Positions 12,007 through 23,313 of a stretch of 64,000 nt of DNA are shown one piece after another. Below the pieces are notes generated by a model. The model had not been told where the DNA came from, did no database searches, and saw only the letters and a program-made list of their open reading frames with translations. Within the stretch, counting starts at the first letter, position 1, and the number at the start of each line of letters is the position of its first letter. The translations under genes and the position numbers were made by a program. This DNA is from Endomychus coccineus (Eukaryota; Arthropoda; Insecta; Coleoptera; Endomychidae): NCBI GenBank assembly GCA_958510875.1, contig OY294068.1:177041411-177105410 (forward strand). The letters are read 5' to 3'.

Positions 12007-13594
12007 CAGGGTGTTCCATCTCAGACGAGCCATCCCGTATATTTCTTATCCCATAGTGAGTGGAAAAATCTCCCGAAACACGTCGAATGATTTTGTTTGG
12101 GGGACATCTTTTGACGTATATTTGAGGCTTGAACGAGCAACCCACTAATAGGGGGCGCTTCAACCCCTCAAAATTGAATACGGGAGAGGGGTTGAATGAT
12201 ACGTCATTTGAAATGTCTTGGAAGTCTCTTTACAGCGGTGTATGAAAAACGTAAATGTGATGAACCGTTTTCGCCAAAAATTAATTTTGTTGCTCGAATG
12301 CGCCACCTTGAATATTTTGGTTATTTGTACAATGAACAAGCTCATTTTTATTAAGCCTTTTTTACAAACCTAAACAATCTTCAAAAAATCACATTCGTAA
12401 AAAAATTGTATTGTGTTGTCATGCTTACAATGAAAAAAACTGAATCTGCGTGTTTAAATCAAATGTTCAAATTGTCCTCCATTGACTTCCATACAATAAT
12501 ACATTCTCTCAAACTAATAAATAAAAAAACAGCAAAACATTTCCTTATGTAGCCTTCATTTTTTGTTCTTAGAAGGTGTTTAGGCATAACTGTAGAATTT
12601 GGAGCGATACAAATCCTCATGTATTTCGAGAAGCTCACACTTAACATCGGGAAAAGCTAAACGTTTGGGTAGGAATTTTGGGAGACCACCTGATTGGACC
12701 TCTGTTTATTCCTGGTAATTTAAATGGCGAAATTTATCTCGAAATGTTGGAAAATGCGATTGATCCGTTAATAACTGAACAATTAGAAAATGATCCTCTA
12801 CTACTTGAACAACAATTGCATTTCCAACAAGACGGAGCTCCTCCTCACTACGCCGCACCAGTTCGCCAATACCTCAATTTGCAATACCCCGGTCGTTGGA
12901 TTGGAAGGAGAGGTCCTATGGAGTGGCCTGCCCGATCTCCTGACCTGAACCCTCTGGACTTCTTCCTGTGGGGACATCTTAAGTCCAAGATTTTTGTGAC
13001 TGAAAATTTGGACGAACTACGCCAACGAATTGTAAATGAGTGTCGTCAAATAACTTCAATTATGCTGAACCATGTTAGAGACGGTTTTCATTCAAGATTG
13101 TATTATTGTATGGAAGTCAATGGAGAACAATTTGAACATTTGATTTAAACACGCAGATATAATTTTTTTCATTGTGAGCATGACAACACAATTCAATTTT
13201 TTTACGAATGTGATTTTTTGAAGATTGTTTAAGTTTGTAAAAAAGGCTTAATAAAAATGAGCTTTTACATTGTACAAATAGCCAAAATATTCAAGGTGGC
13301 GCATTCGAGCAACAAAATTAATTTTTGGCGAAAACGGTTCATCAAATTTACGTTTTTCATACACCGTTGTAAGGAGGCTTCCAAGACCTTTCAAATGACG
13401 TATCACTCAACCCCTCTCCCCTATTCAATTTTGAGGGGTTGAAGCGCCCCCTATTAGGGGGTTGCTCGTTCAAGCCTCAAATATACGTCGAAAGATGTCC
13501 CCCAAACAAAATCATTCGACGTGTTTCGGGAGATTTTTCCACTCACTATGGGATAAAAAATATACGGGTGGCTCGTCTGAGATGGAACACCCTG
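12007..13594 (+). mobile_element. DD41D-type mariner element with ~500-bp TIRs that include coding sequence
   Basis: The ends begin CAGGGTGTTCCATCTCAGAC on both sides, flanked by TA (12005-12006, 13595-13596). The arms run about 12007-12506 and 13096-13594 and are highly similar. The left arm carries an inverted copy of the last ~50 bases of the transposase coding region (GTATGGAAGTCAATGGAG and neighbours, inverted), so the 3' end of the element is present at both ends while the 5' half of the gene is missing. Confidence 0.9.
12605..13148 (+). pseudogene. C-terminal half of a DD41D transposase
   Basis: The reading opens abruptly with SDTNPHVFREAH, a region downstream of the first catalytic Asp in this family, and then stays open from 12678. 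The second Asp is in HFQQDGAPPHYAAP, the third in ARSPDLNPLDFFLWGHLKSK, with 41 residues between. The C-terminal helical region (DELRQRIVNECRQI … GEQFEHLI) is normal for the family. The N-terminal DNA-binding domains and the first Asp are absent. The fragment is otherwise free of stops, so the deletion may be fairly recent. Confidence 0.9.
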
Positions 13595-13617
13595 TATATT
13601 ATATAAAATATTGAAAT

Positions 13618-14347
13618 ATGATAAAGTCCCTGAAAAATGAAACAAGAAATGATTTATTTGGTTAAAACACATTTTATTTCTCAACATAATATCCTTGTAG
13701 CCAACGTTTCTCTAATTTTTCGATCCCTTCCAAATAATACGATTTCGGCAATCTTTCAAAATAGGCGATGACCTCATCGTTGGAGCCAACTCTCTTTCCG
13801 CGGGCCATTTCTTCAAGTTTGGGAATAGATAAAAATCGCAAGGGGCCAAATCTGGAGAATATGGTGGATGACGAACCAATTCGTAGGTCAATTCATGCAA
13901 TTTTGCCAACTCGTGCACATTTGATCGATCAATATCATACCATGGATTTCGTCGACGATTTCTGACGTTGTAACCTCAATTAGATTACCAGAACTTTCGG
14001 TGTCTTTTGTGGTCATAACTACCACAACGAAAATCAGTTAATCACTAGTGAATCGTTCCAGTCGATGGTGAGGAGTCCTCATAATGTTTAACAAGCGATG
14101 CTTTAGTTTGCGTAATTTTTTTTTCCACGAAAGAGGTAATCAAGACGCGAATTTCACTTTTTTCCATGTTTACAAAAATCTTCAAGGTTGCTTGCTTTCG
14201 GTGGGTGTCAAAACCGAACTGAATGACATATCAGTCTGATAATTTTGATGCGTTCTAGTTAAAGATGGTACATCACAAATGACACAAGGGATTTTTCATT
14301 GTGGCGCCATCTGTTTTATTTTTCAGGGACTTTTCATCTTGCCCTCG
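13618..14347 (-). mobile_element. Internally deleted DD34D mariner
   Basis: The right end reads GGGACTTTTCATCTTGCCCTCG followed by TA; the left end retains only the inner part (AAAGTCCCTGAAAAATGAAAC). On the minus strand the coding part begins MEKSEIRVLI near 14167, continues to VTTSEIVDEIHGMILID near 13950, then jumps to VHELAKLHELTYELVRHPPY and SPDLAPCDFYLFPNLKKW (13720-13918). The first and second catalytic Asp are lost and the third remains. It lies immediately right of the 12007-13594 element, which may have inserted near its decayed left end. Confidence 0.85.
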
Positions 14348-14349
14348 TA

Positions 14350-14950
14350 AACACAGATCTATTAAATATAGCCACAGACAGATTCAGTAAATCTTTCCCT
14401 GTCTAAACATATCCAGTGGACTGATTTAAAGTAGCCCCAAAAGTGCTTTAGATAGAATTTTTACTGAAGTTAGTAATGTCAAACTTGACAAACATAATAT
14501 TGACGTTTATCATAAAAAAGATGTCGAAATGACGGTTTGATGAAAAGTAATTCTGATTAACTTTTGGTGCGAATTGGGTAAATTATGAATTACATGCATC
14601 AACATGCATAATAGAGCAAGGTAAAATATTGTATTGACTTAGTCAAAAGTGTTATTAAATTTGGTATAACTTAATTCATATATTGAATTCTCTTTCGAAT
14701 AAATTTGTAGGTGGGGTCACCAATATATCCTCCGTTTGGTTACTCATTAAAATCCAATATAATTAAAGTTTATTTATATTTAATTCAAACTTATAAAATG
14801 GATTGAAATGTCGTATTGAAGTCTGATAAATCATGTTGTTTAAAATGTACCCAAGTAAAGTCTTACTTAAATTAAAATGTAATAACAATCTAAACACAGA
14901 TTTACTAAATATCAAACACAGAATCTGTGAGTACGCCACAAATACACAGG
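14350..14950. other. No supported gene
   Basis: Unassigned AT-rich sequence. Blocks near 14710-14800 (ATATATCCTCCGTTTG and TTAAAATCCAATA) resemble 11890-11990, suggesting a small dispersed repeat on either side of the 12-14.3 kb transposon cluster. Confidence 0.4.
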
Positions 14951-14952
14951 TG

Positions 14953-15870
14953 TCTCAGATTTTAATCGGGAAAATTTAATAGACAATAGAAAATTTGATT
15001 TTGATAAAAAAATTCCTAATATATGCATATATGTGCACAGACGCTTAGTTTTTGAGATACAGGGTGTTGAAATTGATAAAAAAATTTCGTTTTCTGCGAA
15101 TATCTTCGGCACCGTTTATCGTACAGAAAACAGCTTTTGCAAGCATTTTCTACTCATGGTAAGCTATGTTCTGTGTGATAAAAATTTTTTTTAGTCATAA
15201 TTGGTGAAGATTTTGAAGGGGTAGTTGGTGATTTTCTCCCCAACTTCTACGCCACTGGAAAAAGTACGGTTTTGAGACAATCATTTGAACCACCAATGTT
15301 TTTTACACAAAAAAGGTACTCTTGATCATAAGCTCTAATGTTGACCGTTTTCGAGAAAAATCAACTTTTATGTTGAAAAACATGGTCAATTTTTTGGTTT
15401 TGTTACTTGTTCTAACGTTTGAATAAATTTTGTTTAATTAGTAAGAATTGACCATGTTTTTCAACATAAAAGTCATTTTTCTCGAAAACGGTCAACTTTA
15501 GAGCTTATGACTAAGAGTACCTTTTTTGTGTAGAAAACACTGGAGGTTCAGATGGTCTCAAAACCGTACTTTTTCCAGTGGCGTAGAAGTTGGGGAGAAA
15601 AACACCAACTACCCCTTCAAAATCTTCACCAATTATGTCTAAAAAAAAATTTTTATTGCACAGAACATAGCTTTCTATGAGTAGAAAATGCTTGCAAAAG
15701 CTGTTTTCTGTACGATAAACGGTTCCGGAGATATTCGCAAAAAACGGAATTTTTTTATCAATTTCAATTATCTCAATAACTAAGCGTCTGTGTATATATG
15801 TTATTAGGAATTTTTTTCTCAAAATCAAATTTTCTATCGTCTATTAAATTTTCCCGATTAAAATCTAAGA
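14953..15870. repeat. Near-perfect ORF-less palindrome, ~430-bp arms
   Basis: The left arm (14953-15392) and right arm (15445-15870) are inverted copies at high identity around a loop of about 50 bases. Outer ends share TC(T/C)AGATTTTAATCGGG; the inner ends are ATGTTGAAAAACATGGTCAA and its complement. A GATACAGGGTGTTGAAATTG motif sits inside the left arm, linking it to the CAGGGTGT-ended mariner-like families. No transposase fragment is present. Most likely a foldback-type non-autonomous DNA transposon; transcription would give a hairpin of more than 400 bp. Confidence 0.9.
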
Positions 15871-15931
15871 TATAAATAATATAATAATATAATAAAATAG
15901 TTTACTGAGGACCTTTCAGCTACTTGTTAGC

Positions 15932-15991
15932 CTCAGTACTGTAACTATATTTTTAGTGGATAAGGGTGAATATTTCTTATTTATAGTGATA
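15932..15991 (+). repeat. Short dispersed repeat (partner 37697-37757)
   Basis: CCTCAGTA…, then TATTTTTAGTGGATAAG followed by ATTTCTTATTT and CAGTG/TAGTG, recurs as a direct repeat at 37697-37757. Next to both lies a sequence reading GTAGC(C/T)GAAAGGTCCTCAGT on one strand or the other. The copy here precedes a Penelope-like remnant, so this may be Penelope untranslated sequence (inference). Confidence 0.55.
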
Positions 15992-16239
15992 CAGAAAACC
16001 TACTCAAACGAATAGATATTTCCAGCTCATTCATGTACCTACACCGATTAATTATACAATAGCACCATTAAATAGTCTTGTTCATGGATTATCAAGAGTT
16101 CTTTGAGTTACGACAAATCTTTGATAAATAAGGTAATTTCTAACCAATAACAAAAAATGGAACGCAATCAGCTATCCAAATTAGAGCCATCACTTTCAAA
16201 TAATTCAATGAAATGCTTCAGTAATCAATAATAATCCAT

Positions 16240-16630
16240 ACTTTGTTTTCTAGATTTGCAATAAGACTCTATAGATACAAGAACAAGCTAAAAAACCGTT
16301 TGGGCAATACCGATTTCGACAAATCTGTAATTTACAAAATTTATTGTGAGTCATGTTCTAAATGGTATGTGGATCAAACTAGATGAAATATAATAACTCG
16401 TTATAAAGAAAATTTGGCCATATACAGATGAATAATAGTGAAAAATCAGCATTAACAGAACATATCTTAAATACAGATCACACAATTTCTCAAGAAAGTT
16501 TATCCCTTTTGAAACATACTACGGGCAAATATCTAGGTAATTTAATTGAAATGTATAAGTGAGACCCCAATTTATTAAATTCAGATTTATTTCCAGCTGA
16601 GGGTAACCCCTTGTTTAATGTAATTTAATC
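16240..16630 (+). pseudogene. Penelope-like element remnant: GIY-YIG endonuclease
   Basis: The plus strand gives SVIYKIYCESCSKWYVDQTR, the start of a GIY-YIG nuclease (family pattern VYK..C..C...YIGQT.R), then NNSEKSALTEHILNTDH in another frame and LSLLKHTTGKYLGNLIEMYK, then NLLNSDLFPAEGNPLFNV. This order (Cys pair, YVGQT-like, EH, C-terminal I/NLLN) is the C-terminal domain of Penelope-like retroelements. The glycine of GQT is Asp here, and there are stops and frameshifts. The RT part is not found upstream. Confidence 0.78.
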
Positions 16631-16769
16631 TTTCTAGTTTAAAGAAAAGATGTCATGTTGATACACATTCTCACTATGTATTTCGTTGAATTATTTTCAT
16701 CAACACTATCAAATTTATTTTGCTACATTTGTTGAAACTTTAGAGATGGTCGGATAGATGTCAGAGGAG

Positions 16770-17320
16770 TGAGGAATTAAATTAACCCATAACAGGCGAA
16801 GTATCCAACTACCAAAACTTTTATGACTGTGTAAAAGTTCAATTCTGTTTTATTTCTCTTTTAGGTTTCATACATCACATAAACATATTACTTCCGATTT
16901 TTTGTGTTTACTTTTCCTACGATAGAACTATAAAACCGAATTTCGTTACAATAAAAATTGTATTCCAACTCAATTGTCAAATACTGATCAATTATAATTA
17001 TATAAAATAGTGCAGTTAAACGGGTATTGTACCTGTAAATCCTTGGGAAATGGATCGATTTTGATGGGACTTCAGAATGTCAATGTCTCTTTCAGAATGA
17101 AAAAAGTTAACCATAAATAAAGTTGCGCAAATTGTTTACATTGTTTATAAACAATTCAATTAGCTAATTAGATTTCATAAAATTTTGTTAATATGTTACA
17201 AACAAATTATAGTTATTAACAAATACACGAATTTGACCAAAATGTCGAGTTTATAGTCGTTGTCGGATAATTTTGGCCTCTTGAGTACGATTTTATTGCT
17301 AATATGGTCTTTAACTATAT
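16770..17320. other. No supported gene; possible outer arm of the next element
   Basis: No ORF is recognised. Around 17050-17100 the sequence CGATTTTGATGGGAC is inverted relative to 19965-19980, so the inverted arms of the 17322-19812 element may extend outward at lower identity to about 17035 and 19998. Confidence 0.35.
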
Positions 17321-17321
17321 A

Positions 17322-19812
17322 TCAAAATCCTTAAATATATTTCAACAATTTGCTCGTCAAAAATTGCTTCTCTGAAAATTTATTCGATATTCATCGTCTA
17401 AATCTCGTGCACTCAAATTCCTCGATAAAATATTTTGTATTTATGCGATTCAAAATTGAGATTTTTCTAGTAACATGCATATACAGGATGGTCCAGTTTC
17501 GAAAGCGGAAACTTCACAGGCAGACAGATAACTATAAAATAATATCAGTTTGTACTATAAACTGTATTCGAAAAATGCTTCGTTACAAAGATACAGGGTG
17601 TCAAAATTTTTATTAAAAAATCCAGATTTAATAATATTTTTAAAACTACTTTAGATATTTAAATGAAATTTGGCACGTTTGAATAGATAATTTGAATATA
17701 TGTTTTTACGTAAAAAATATTATTTTACTTCCACCAGTGGCGTGCTTACAGACACATCTCCGGCTATTTTTCTTAAAAAATATGGTACGCTTCTGATTTT
17801 TTTAGAAGCAAAAATTATTTCTAGAATCCTTCCTTGTTCAATTTACAACAAAAAAAAGGGTCTTTACTTTTTTTCGTTCGACACATCGTTTGCCATTAAA
17901 AAATTTAAATACCTGATTTCTGAAGACCAATTAAACAAAAATGAAAACAAGAAATTTAATTAGTGGCTTACAACAACAATAACGAAATGAAAGAAAATTA
18001 AAGATAAAATCACAAAAATTGCTCGAAATGTAGTCCACCCACCTCAATACATTTTCGACATCTACTCACTAACGCATTTACCGCAGCAGATACTTCATGC
18101 GGATTTTCCACATATCATTGCAGGCTTGCTGAATTCTTAAAACTAAATCTTCCCTTGTTAAAACGGAATTAGTGTAGACTTTATCTTTAATAGTACGTAA
18201 AAGTCTAGCGGATTAAGCCTGGGTGGCCAGGTCACTGGTTACATACCATTAACCACGTCATTATTCATGCCAATCCATCGTCGACGATAATAATTGGTAT
18301 TGAGCCATTCTCTTAGAACTATTCCAAAATCTGGGGGAGCTCCATCCAGTTGTATCCAACTTTCATGCCTAAAATTAATGGGTAAATCCTCTAGGTAGTC
18401 CTGCAGAATATTGTTAAGAAACTCCATAAAAAGTTGCAAGTTCTACCTTGGGGGTAGGAAATGTGGACCACAAACATTAACATCAATAACGCCCAACCAA
18501 CCTTTACTGAAAATTCATTTTGAAATGGTCTTGGCCGAATTTCTCGAGGATTCTGATGTGCCCAAATATGGGTATTATGGTAATTTGTTACCCCCACGTC
18601 TGGTAAAAGAGGATTCATCCGTCCAAATAATCTTATGGAAAAAGTCAGGATTTTCTTCCATTGAGTTTAATTTAAAAGCCACTGGTAAAATCTTATTCTC
18701 TTTTCAGCATCACCAGGATTCAAATCCTGAACAGGCTGTAGGTGATATGCATGTCTGTGGTCACCGTGTAGTGTTCGTAATATTGTAGACTTCGGTATAT
18801 GAAGGTTCTGAGCTGCCTTCCGAGAGCTCAGCCTCGGATTGTTATCAAAAGTACGAAGTATACGATTATTCTGAATATTATATCGACGGTTTCTGTTCCA
18901 TTCGTTATTAACACGCAGGCCAAAGTTACGAAAATTCTGATGTGTTCTCTGTTCTGATGAAAACGCGAGCATCTGGAACTCTTCTATTTGGATAGCGTCT
19001 ACGATATTCACGAACTGCCGCTTCTGCATTTCCATCACAAAATCCGTAGCAAAAATGAATATCTGCGTATTCGAAGTTAGAAAAAAGCATTTTTCAGATT
19101 AATACTTGCGCAACACTAATAACAATGTTAACAATAACTCGAAATTAAATTACCTGACACAATTCGATCAACTGTCATGATAAAATGAAAGAACACTTAA
19201 AGTAGTAGTTGTTTTTTTAATGGCCTACTACGACAGATTGAAATTTGTCTGAATTCCACTTGCTCAAAGAATTTTAATTTTTTACTGGCAAACGATGTGT
19301 CAAACGAAAAAAGTAAAGAGCCTTTTTTTATTCTAAATAAATCAGTGACGTATCATATTTTTATGATAAATAGCCGAAGATGTAAGCTCGCCACTGGTGG
19401 AAGTAAAATAATATTTTTTACGTAAAAAGATGTATTTGAATTATCTATTCAAACGTGCCAAATTTCATTTAAATATCTAAAACAGTTTTAAAAATATTAT
19501 TAAATCTGGATTTTTTTAATAAAAATGTTGACACCCTGTATCTTTGTAACGAAGCATTTTTCGAATACAATTTATAGTACAAACTGATATTATTTTGTAG
19601 TTATCTGTCTGCCTGTGAAGTTTCCGCTTTCGAAACTGGACCATCCTGTATATGCATGTTACTAGAAAAATCTCAATTTTGAATCGCATAAATACAAAAT
19701 ATTTTATCGAGGAATTTGAGTGCACGAGATTTAGACGATGAATATCGAATACATTTTCAGAGAAGCAATTTTTGACGAGCAAATTGTTGAAATGTATTTA
19801 AGGATTTTGATT
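17322..19812 (-). mobile_element. Decayed DDE element with ~650-bp inverted arms
   Basis: The arms are about 17322-17985 and 19205-19812 and match in inverted orientation with few indels. The expected terminal motif (ACAGGATGGTCCAG) is not at the outer edge but 160 bp inside each arm (17484 and 19650), and a second CAGGGTGTCAA motif sits about 105 bp further in (17593 and 19530). Either the element nested in an older palindrome or it acquired new outer ends. The edge TA duplication is unclear. Confidence 0.8.
18180..19038 (-). pseudogene. Degenerate DDE transposase
   Basis: From 19038 leftward: an N-terminal fragment (FVNIVDAIQIEEFQM), a linker HTH (LSSRKAAQNLHIPKSTILRT), first Asp in KIIWTDESSFT, then LGVIDVNVCGPHFLPP, LEDLPINFRHESWIQLDGAPPDF with the second Asp, and LNPLDFYV with the third Asp near 18190. 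Several frames are used and stops occur between 18450 and 18650 and near 18235. DDE motifs are thus all visible but the gene is dead. Family: mariner-like transposases of the DD41D type or a close relative. Confidence 0.82.
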
Positions 19813-19815
19813 TTT

Positions 19816-20325
<510 letters not shown>

Positions 20326-20413
20326 TTGCGTGGTTCTATTATTAAAAGATATCGAGTATATCAAACCAAAGTACCGCACTTTTGCGCTTCTAGGAACTTT
20401 TATTGCAAAATGA

Positions 20414-20846
20414 ACAACACAAGATGACTGTCCACTCGGCACATGAAGTGGGAATGAATTTCATTAAGCTTGGTTTTATAGGGTTTGTACTTTTTTTGCT
20501 TCTATTGTATATTAAGGAATTTGATCTCGGTATTCCATTTCTCAATTCAATTTCCTAGAAGATATTTCTGAGACCCTTGAATTTCTTTGCAGACATCATA
20601 ATCCTCTTCGTGTTTGAAATTGTAATATTGAATTCTATTTCGAATATTCTCAAGTCTTTTTCATCTATTTAAGCTCTATTAAAGAGAACATCGGGGAAGT
20701 TTTCCAATCTACTTAATACTGTTCGTTATTAAATAGTTTTTAACGACGTTTTTGAGTAATAAAAAGAAATATGTACTACACAAATATTTTCAAAACTATA
20801 TGCATCGACCTGAACAAATATAGTGTATCACCATAGTACACCTGAA
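20414..20846. other. Intron sequence upstream of the mnb exon
   Basis: About 430 bp without a recognised feature, between the mnb acceptor and the TA-flanked element at 20849. Confidence 0.5.
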
Positions 20847-20848
20847 TA

Positions 20849-22413
20849 CCGGGATATCAAAAATTATCTTGGTCAAGGGTGGTTGTGGAATCTAAAACGT
20901 GTGTCTTACTTTACGTTTGAAATAATTATGTCACTGTCACACTGACATCATCAATAACCTACAAATTTCATACCTATTTATTTCAGTTGTAAAACAATAA
21001 TGAACTACAAAATATGAAATAACGGTTTTAGTAACAAGAAAAACTAAATCACAGTAATTGTTGGAAATGTCCCCCGTTTTGTTCGATGCACAAGTTGACG
21101 CGTATCCTCATGCTGTGGAAACCGATTTGCAGCATTTCTGGCGTTATGGTAGCACATTGCTGAACTATTCTTTGTTGAAGTTCTTGCAAATTATTTACCG
21201 GAGTTGCGAAAATCTTGTTTTTCAAGTAAGGAAATATAAAATAGTCCATAATTGTCAAACAAGGTGATCTCGGAAGAAACTCAACTTCTGTATGCAAACT
21301 TATCAGCCGGTCATCAAAAAACTCGCGGAGGAAAGCAATATTTTCTCGTGTAGCATGTGCTGTCATGCTGGAAATAACCGTACCGAAGTTCATCATCGTT
21401 TAACACAAATTCAGCCAAAAAGTTGTGTCTGTACCTTTCTGCGTTGACGGTGAAATCGAAAAAATTTACCCAATTATTCTTCTGCGAGAAACTGCCATCC
21501 AAACACCGATTTTTTGAGCATGTAGTAGCGATTCAGTAAAAACATGAGGGTTATCGTTGCTCCACAGTCGCATATTTTGAGAATTGATGTATCTCGAAAG
21601 ATGGAACCACGCTTCGTCAGAAAAAAAAGTTAAGTCCAGAAGATCGAAATTCATTAAATTATTGACAACCCAATGGCAGTAAGCAAGGCGTCTGGGGTGG
21701 TCTGTGGGCAGAAGAGCTTGATGTGCTTGCATCTTATATGGATGCATGTTCAAGGCTTTCTTCAAAATCTTCTGACATGTTCCATAAGAAAGTCCAATTT
21801 CCTGAGGAAGACATTTCAAAGGTTTTGCAGGCTCCTCTTCCATACGTTGACGAACGTCATTGACAACTTCTTCTGTACGAACTCTTGGTCTACCAGCACC
21901 TTTTTTTATGAGTCACACAACCAGTTTCGCGAAACACTTCAACACAATTTGTAAGGCACGCATAAAAATTGTCCAGTAATATTGCCACGTTTGGGAAGTG
22001 CTCTCGAAAATTGTCCAAACACAAACGTCGACTGTATTGCCAATTTCCATTAACTAGCGCACCCGTTCGAAAATAGGCTTCAATCATGAAAATTTTGTGC
22101 TGTGTGGTAAGAGGCATGATTCAAAAACTGGATTAGAAAATTTCAGCACAATGGCTTAACAGAATCTGACACAACAAAACATATTCAAGAATTTAAAGTA
22201 AGACACACGTTTTAAATTCCACAACCACCCTTGATCAAGAAAATTTTTAATTTGTAGTTCATTATTGTTTTACAACTGAAATAAATAGGTATGAAATTTG
22301 TAGGTTATTGATAATGTCAGTGTGACAGTGACATAATTATTTCAAACGTAAAGTAAGACACACGTTTTAGATTCCACAACCACCCTTGACCAAGATAATT
22401 TTTGATATCCCGG
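20849..22413 (-). mobile_element. Mariner-like element carrying its 3' end at both termini
   Basis: The outer ends start CCGGGATATCAAAAATTATC and are flanked by TA (20847-20848, 22414-22415). The left end is the normal 3' end of the element. At the right, the true 5' TIR is still visible but internal and truncated (about 22196-22250), and beyond it lies a second inverted copy of the 3' UTR plus 3' TIR (22250-22413). The outer inverted repeat is therefore about 165 bp instead of 65. Same family as 7920-9042. Confidence 0.92.
21049..22117 (-). pseudogene. Almost full-length DDE transposase with frameshifts (copy 2)
   Basis: From 22117: MPLTTQHKIFMIEAYFRTGA (N-terminal domain), VFRETGCVTHKK, then after a frameshift in an A run GRPRVRTEEVVNDVRQ and the HTH GLSYGTCQKILKK, then first Asp in TFFSDEAWFHLSRYI. 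Further frameshifts near 21470 and 21390 precede the second Asp (YFQHDS) and the third (SPCLTIMDYFIFPYLK). It ends INLCIEQNGGHFQQLL-like at 21049. It is about 355 codons, the usual size. At least three frameshifts make it inactive. It is the more complete relative of the copy at 8061-8850. Confidence 0.9.
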
Positions 22414-22894
22414 TATAGACTCATCGAGTTTCAGTAGCAATTCGATACCGCAGATATAATAAAGTGCACCATATCGGACACGAAAACCTATACTTGAACA
22501 GAGAAACTGACTGAATAGAATAAACTGTAAGTGGAAATTAAAAATAACATTTGGAACTTCGATAAAGTAGGTTGCTAGAGCCTTTACTTTATAGAATTTT
22601 ATGCCAAATTAAAAAGAAATTAAACCACTGATAAATAATATAGAGGACATTCATTAACAGGTGTTTACTTTGTAAGTTGATGTAAAACATGGTCATATTA
22701 CCAGAAATGCTATTTTCTCAGTGGCATAACTATCCTTCGAGGTTTGATTATATTATTATATAAACTGCATCCTTAAGGCCTTAAAAAAGGGGTCTAGGAA
22801 TGGGATTCAAATCCGTGACAGCCATTACACAATTCAATCTTGCAAAAGTTCATATATAATGTTTGAATCAAGTCGTACGGATTCATTTGAAACA

Positions 22895-23305
22895 ATAGTA
22901 ATAATAATAATAATCTTTCTTTATTTCAGTGCTTGCCCATATACAATAACCCAAATAGTTACTACTATAAACAAACATAAAATGTTCTTCAAAACGTTTC
23001 CTCCATACAAAGACGTTTTTTAAAGATACACGAGTAAGTGATGATCTCCATAATAAACAGTTGGTAAACATTTGATATCAAAATCAGATAAAATATAGAT
23101 TGTAACTTTGACAGAATATATTCCACATTTTTTCCCCATGAAATCAATGAATGCGTCTAAAAATTTCGCATTTTTGTCACATTTCAGGACCTAACCTTTG
23201 ACACAGAAAGTAGGATCAATACAAATTGTTTTTTGAGCGAATTGAGACAAAGGGAATTGTTTGTGAACCAATTATCAAATTCCTCCATTACCCTGACCGC
23301 TCTGC
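22895..23305 (-). pseudogene. Non-LTR RT, C-terminal part and 3' tail (left of hAT insertion)
   Basis: Minus-strand reading continues the RT of 24232-24840 across the hAT insertion: after the YADD-like block it gives VMEEFDNWFTNNSLCLNSLK, the thumb segment typical of Jockey/CR1-type RT, then a weakly conserved tract, and ends in a CTGAAATAAAG block with an (ATT)n microsatellite tail at 22895-22918. A simple-repeat tail is common in these elements. Stops and frame changes abound. Confidence 0.72.
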
Positions 23306-23313
23306 AATGAACC

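Noticed and set aside
18411..18788. Plus-strand ORF of 126 codons
   Set aside because: Antisense to the degenerate DDE transposase at 18180-19038.
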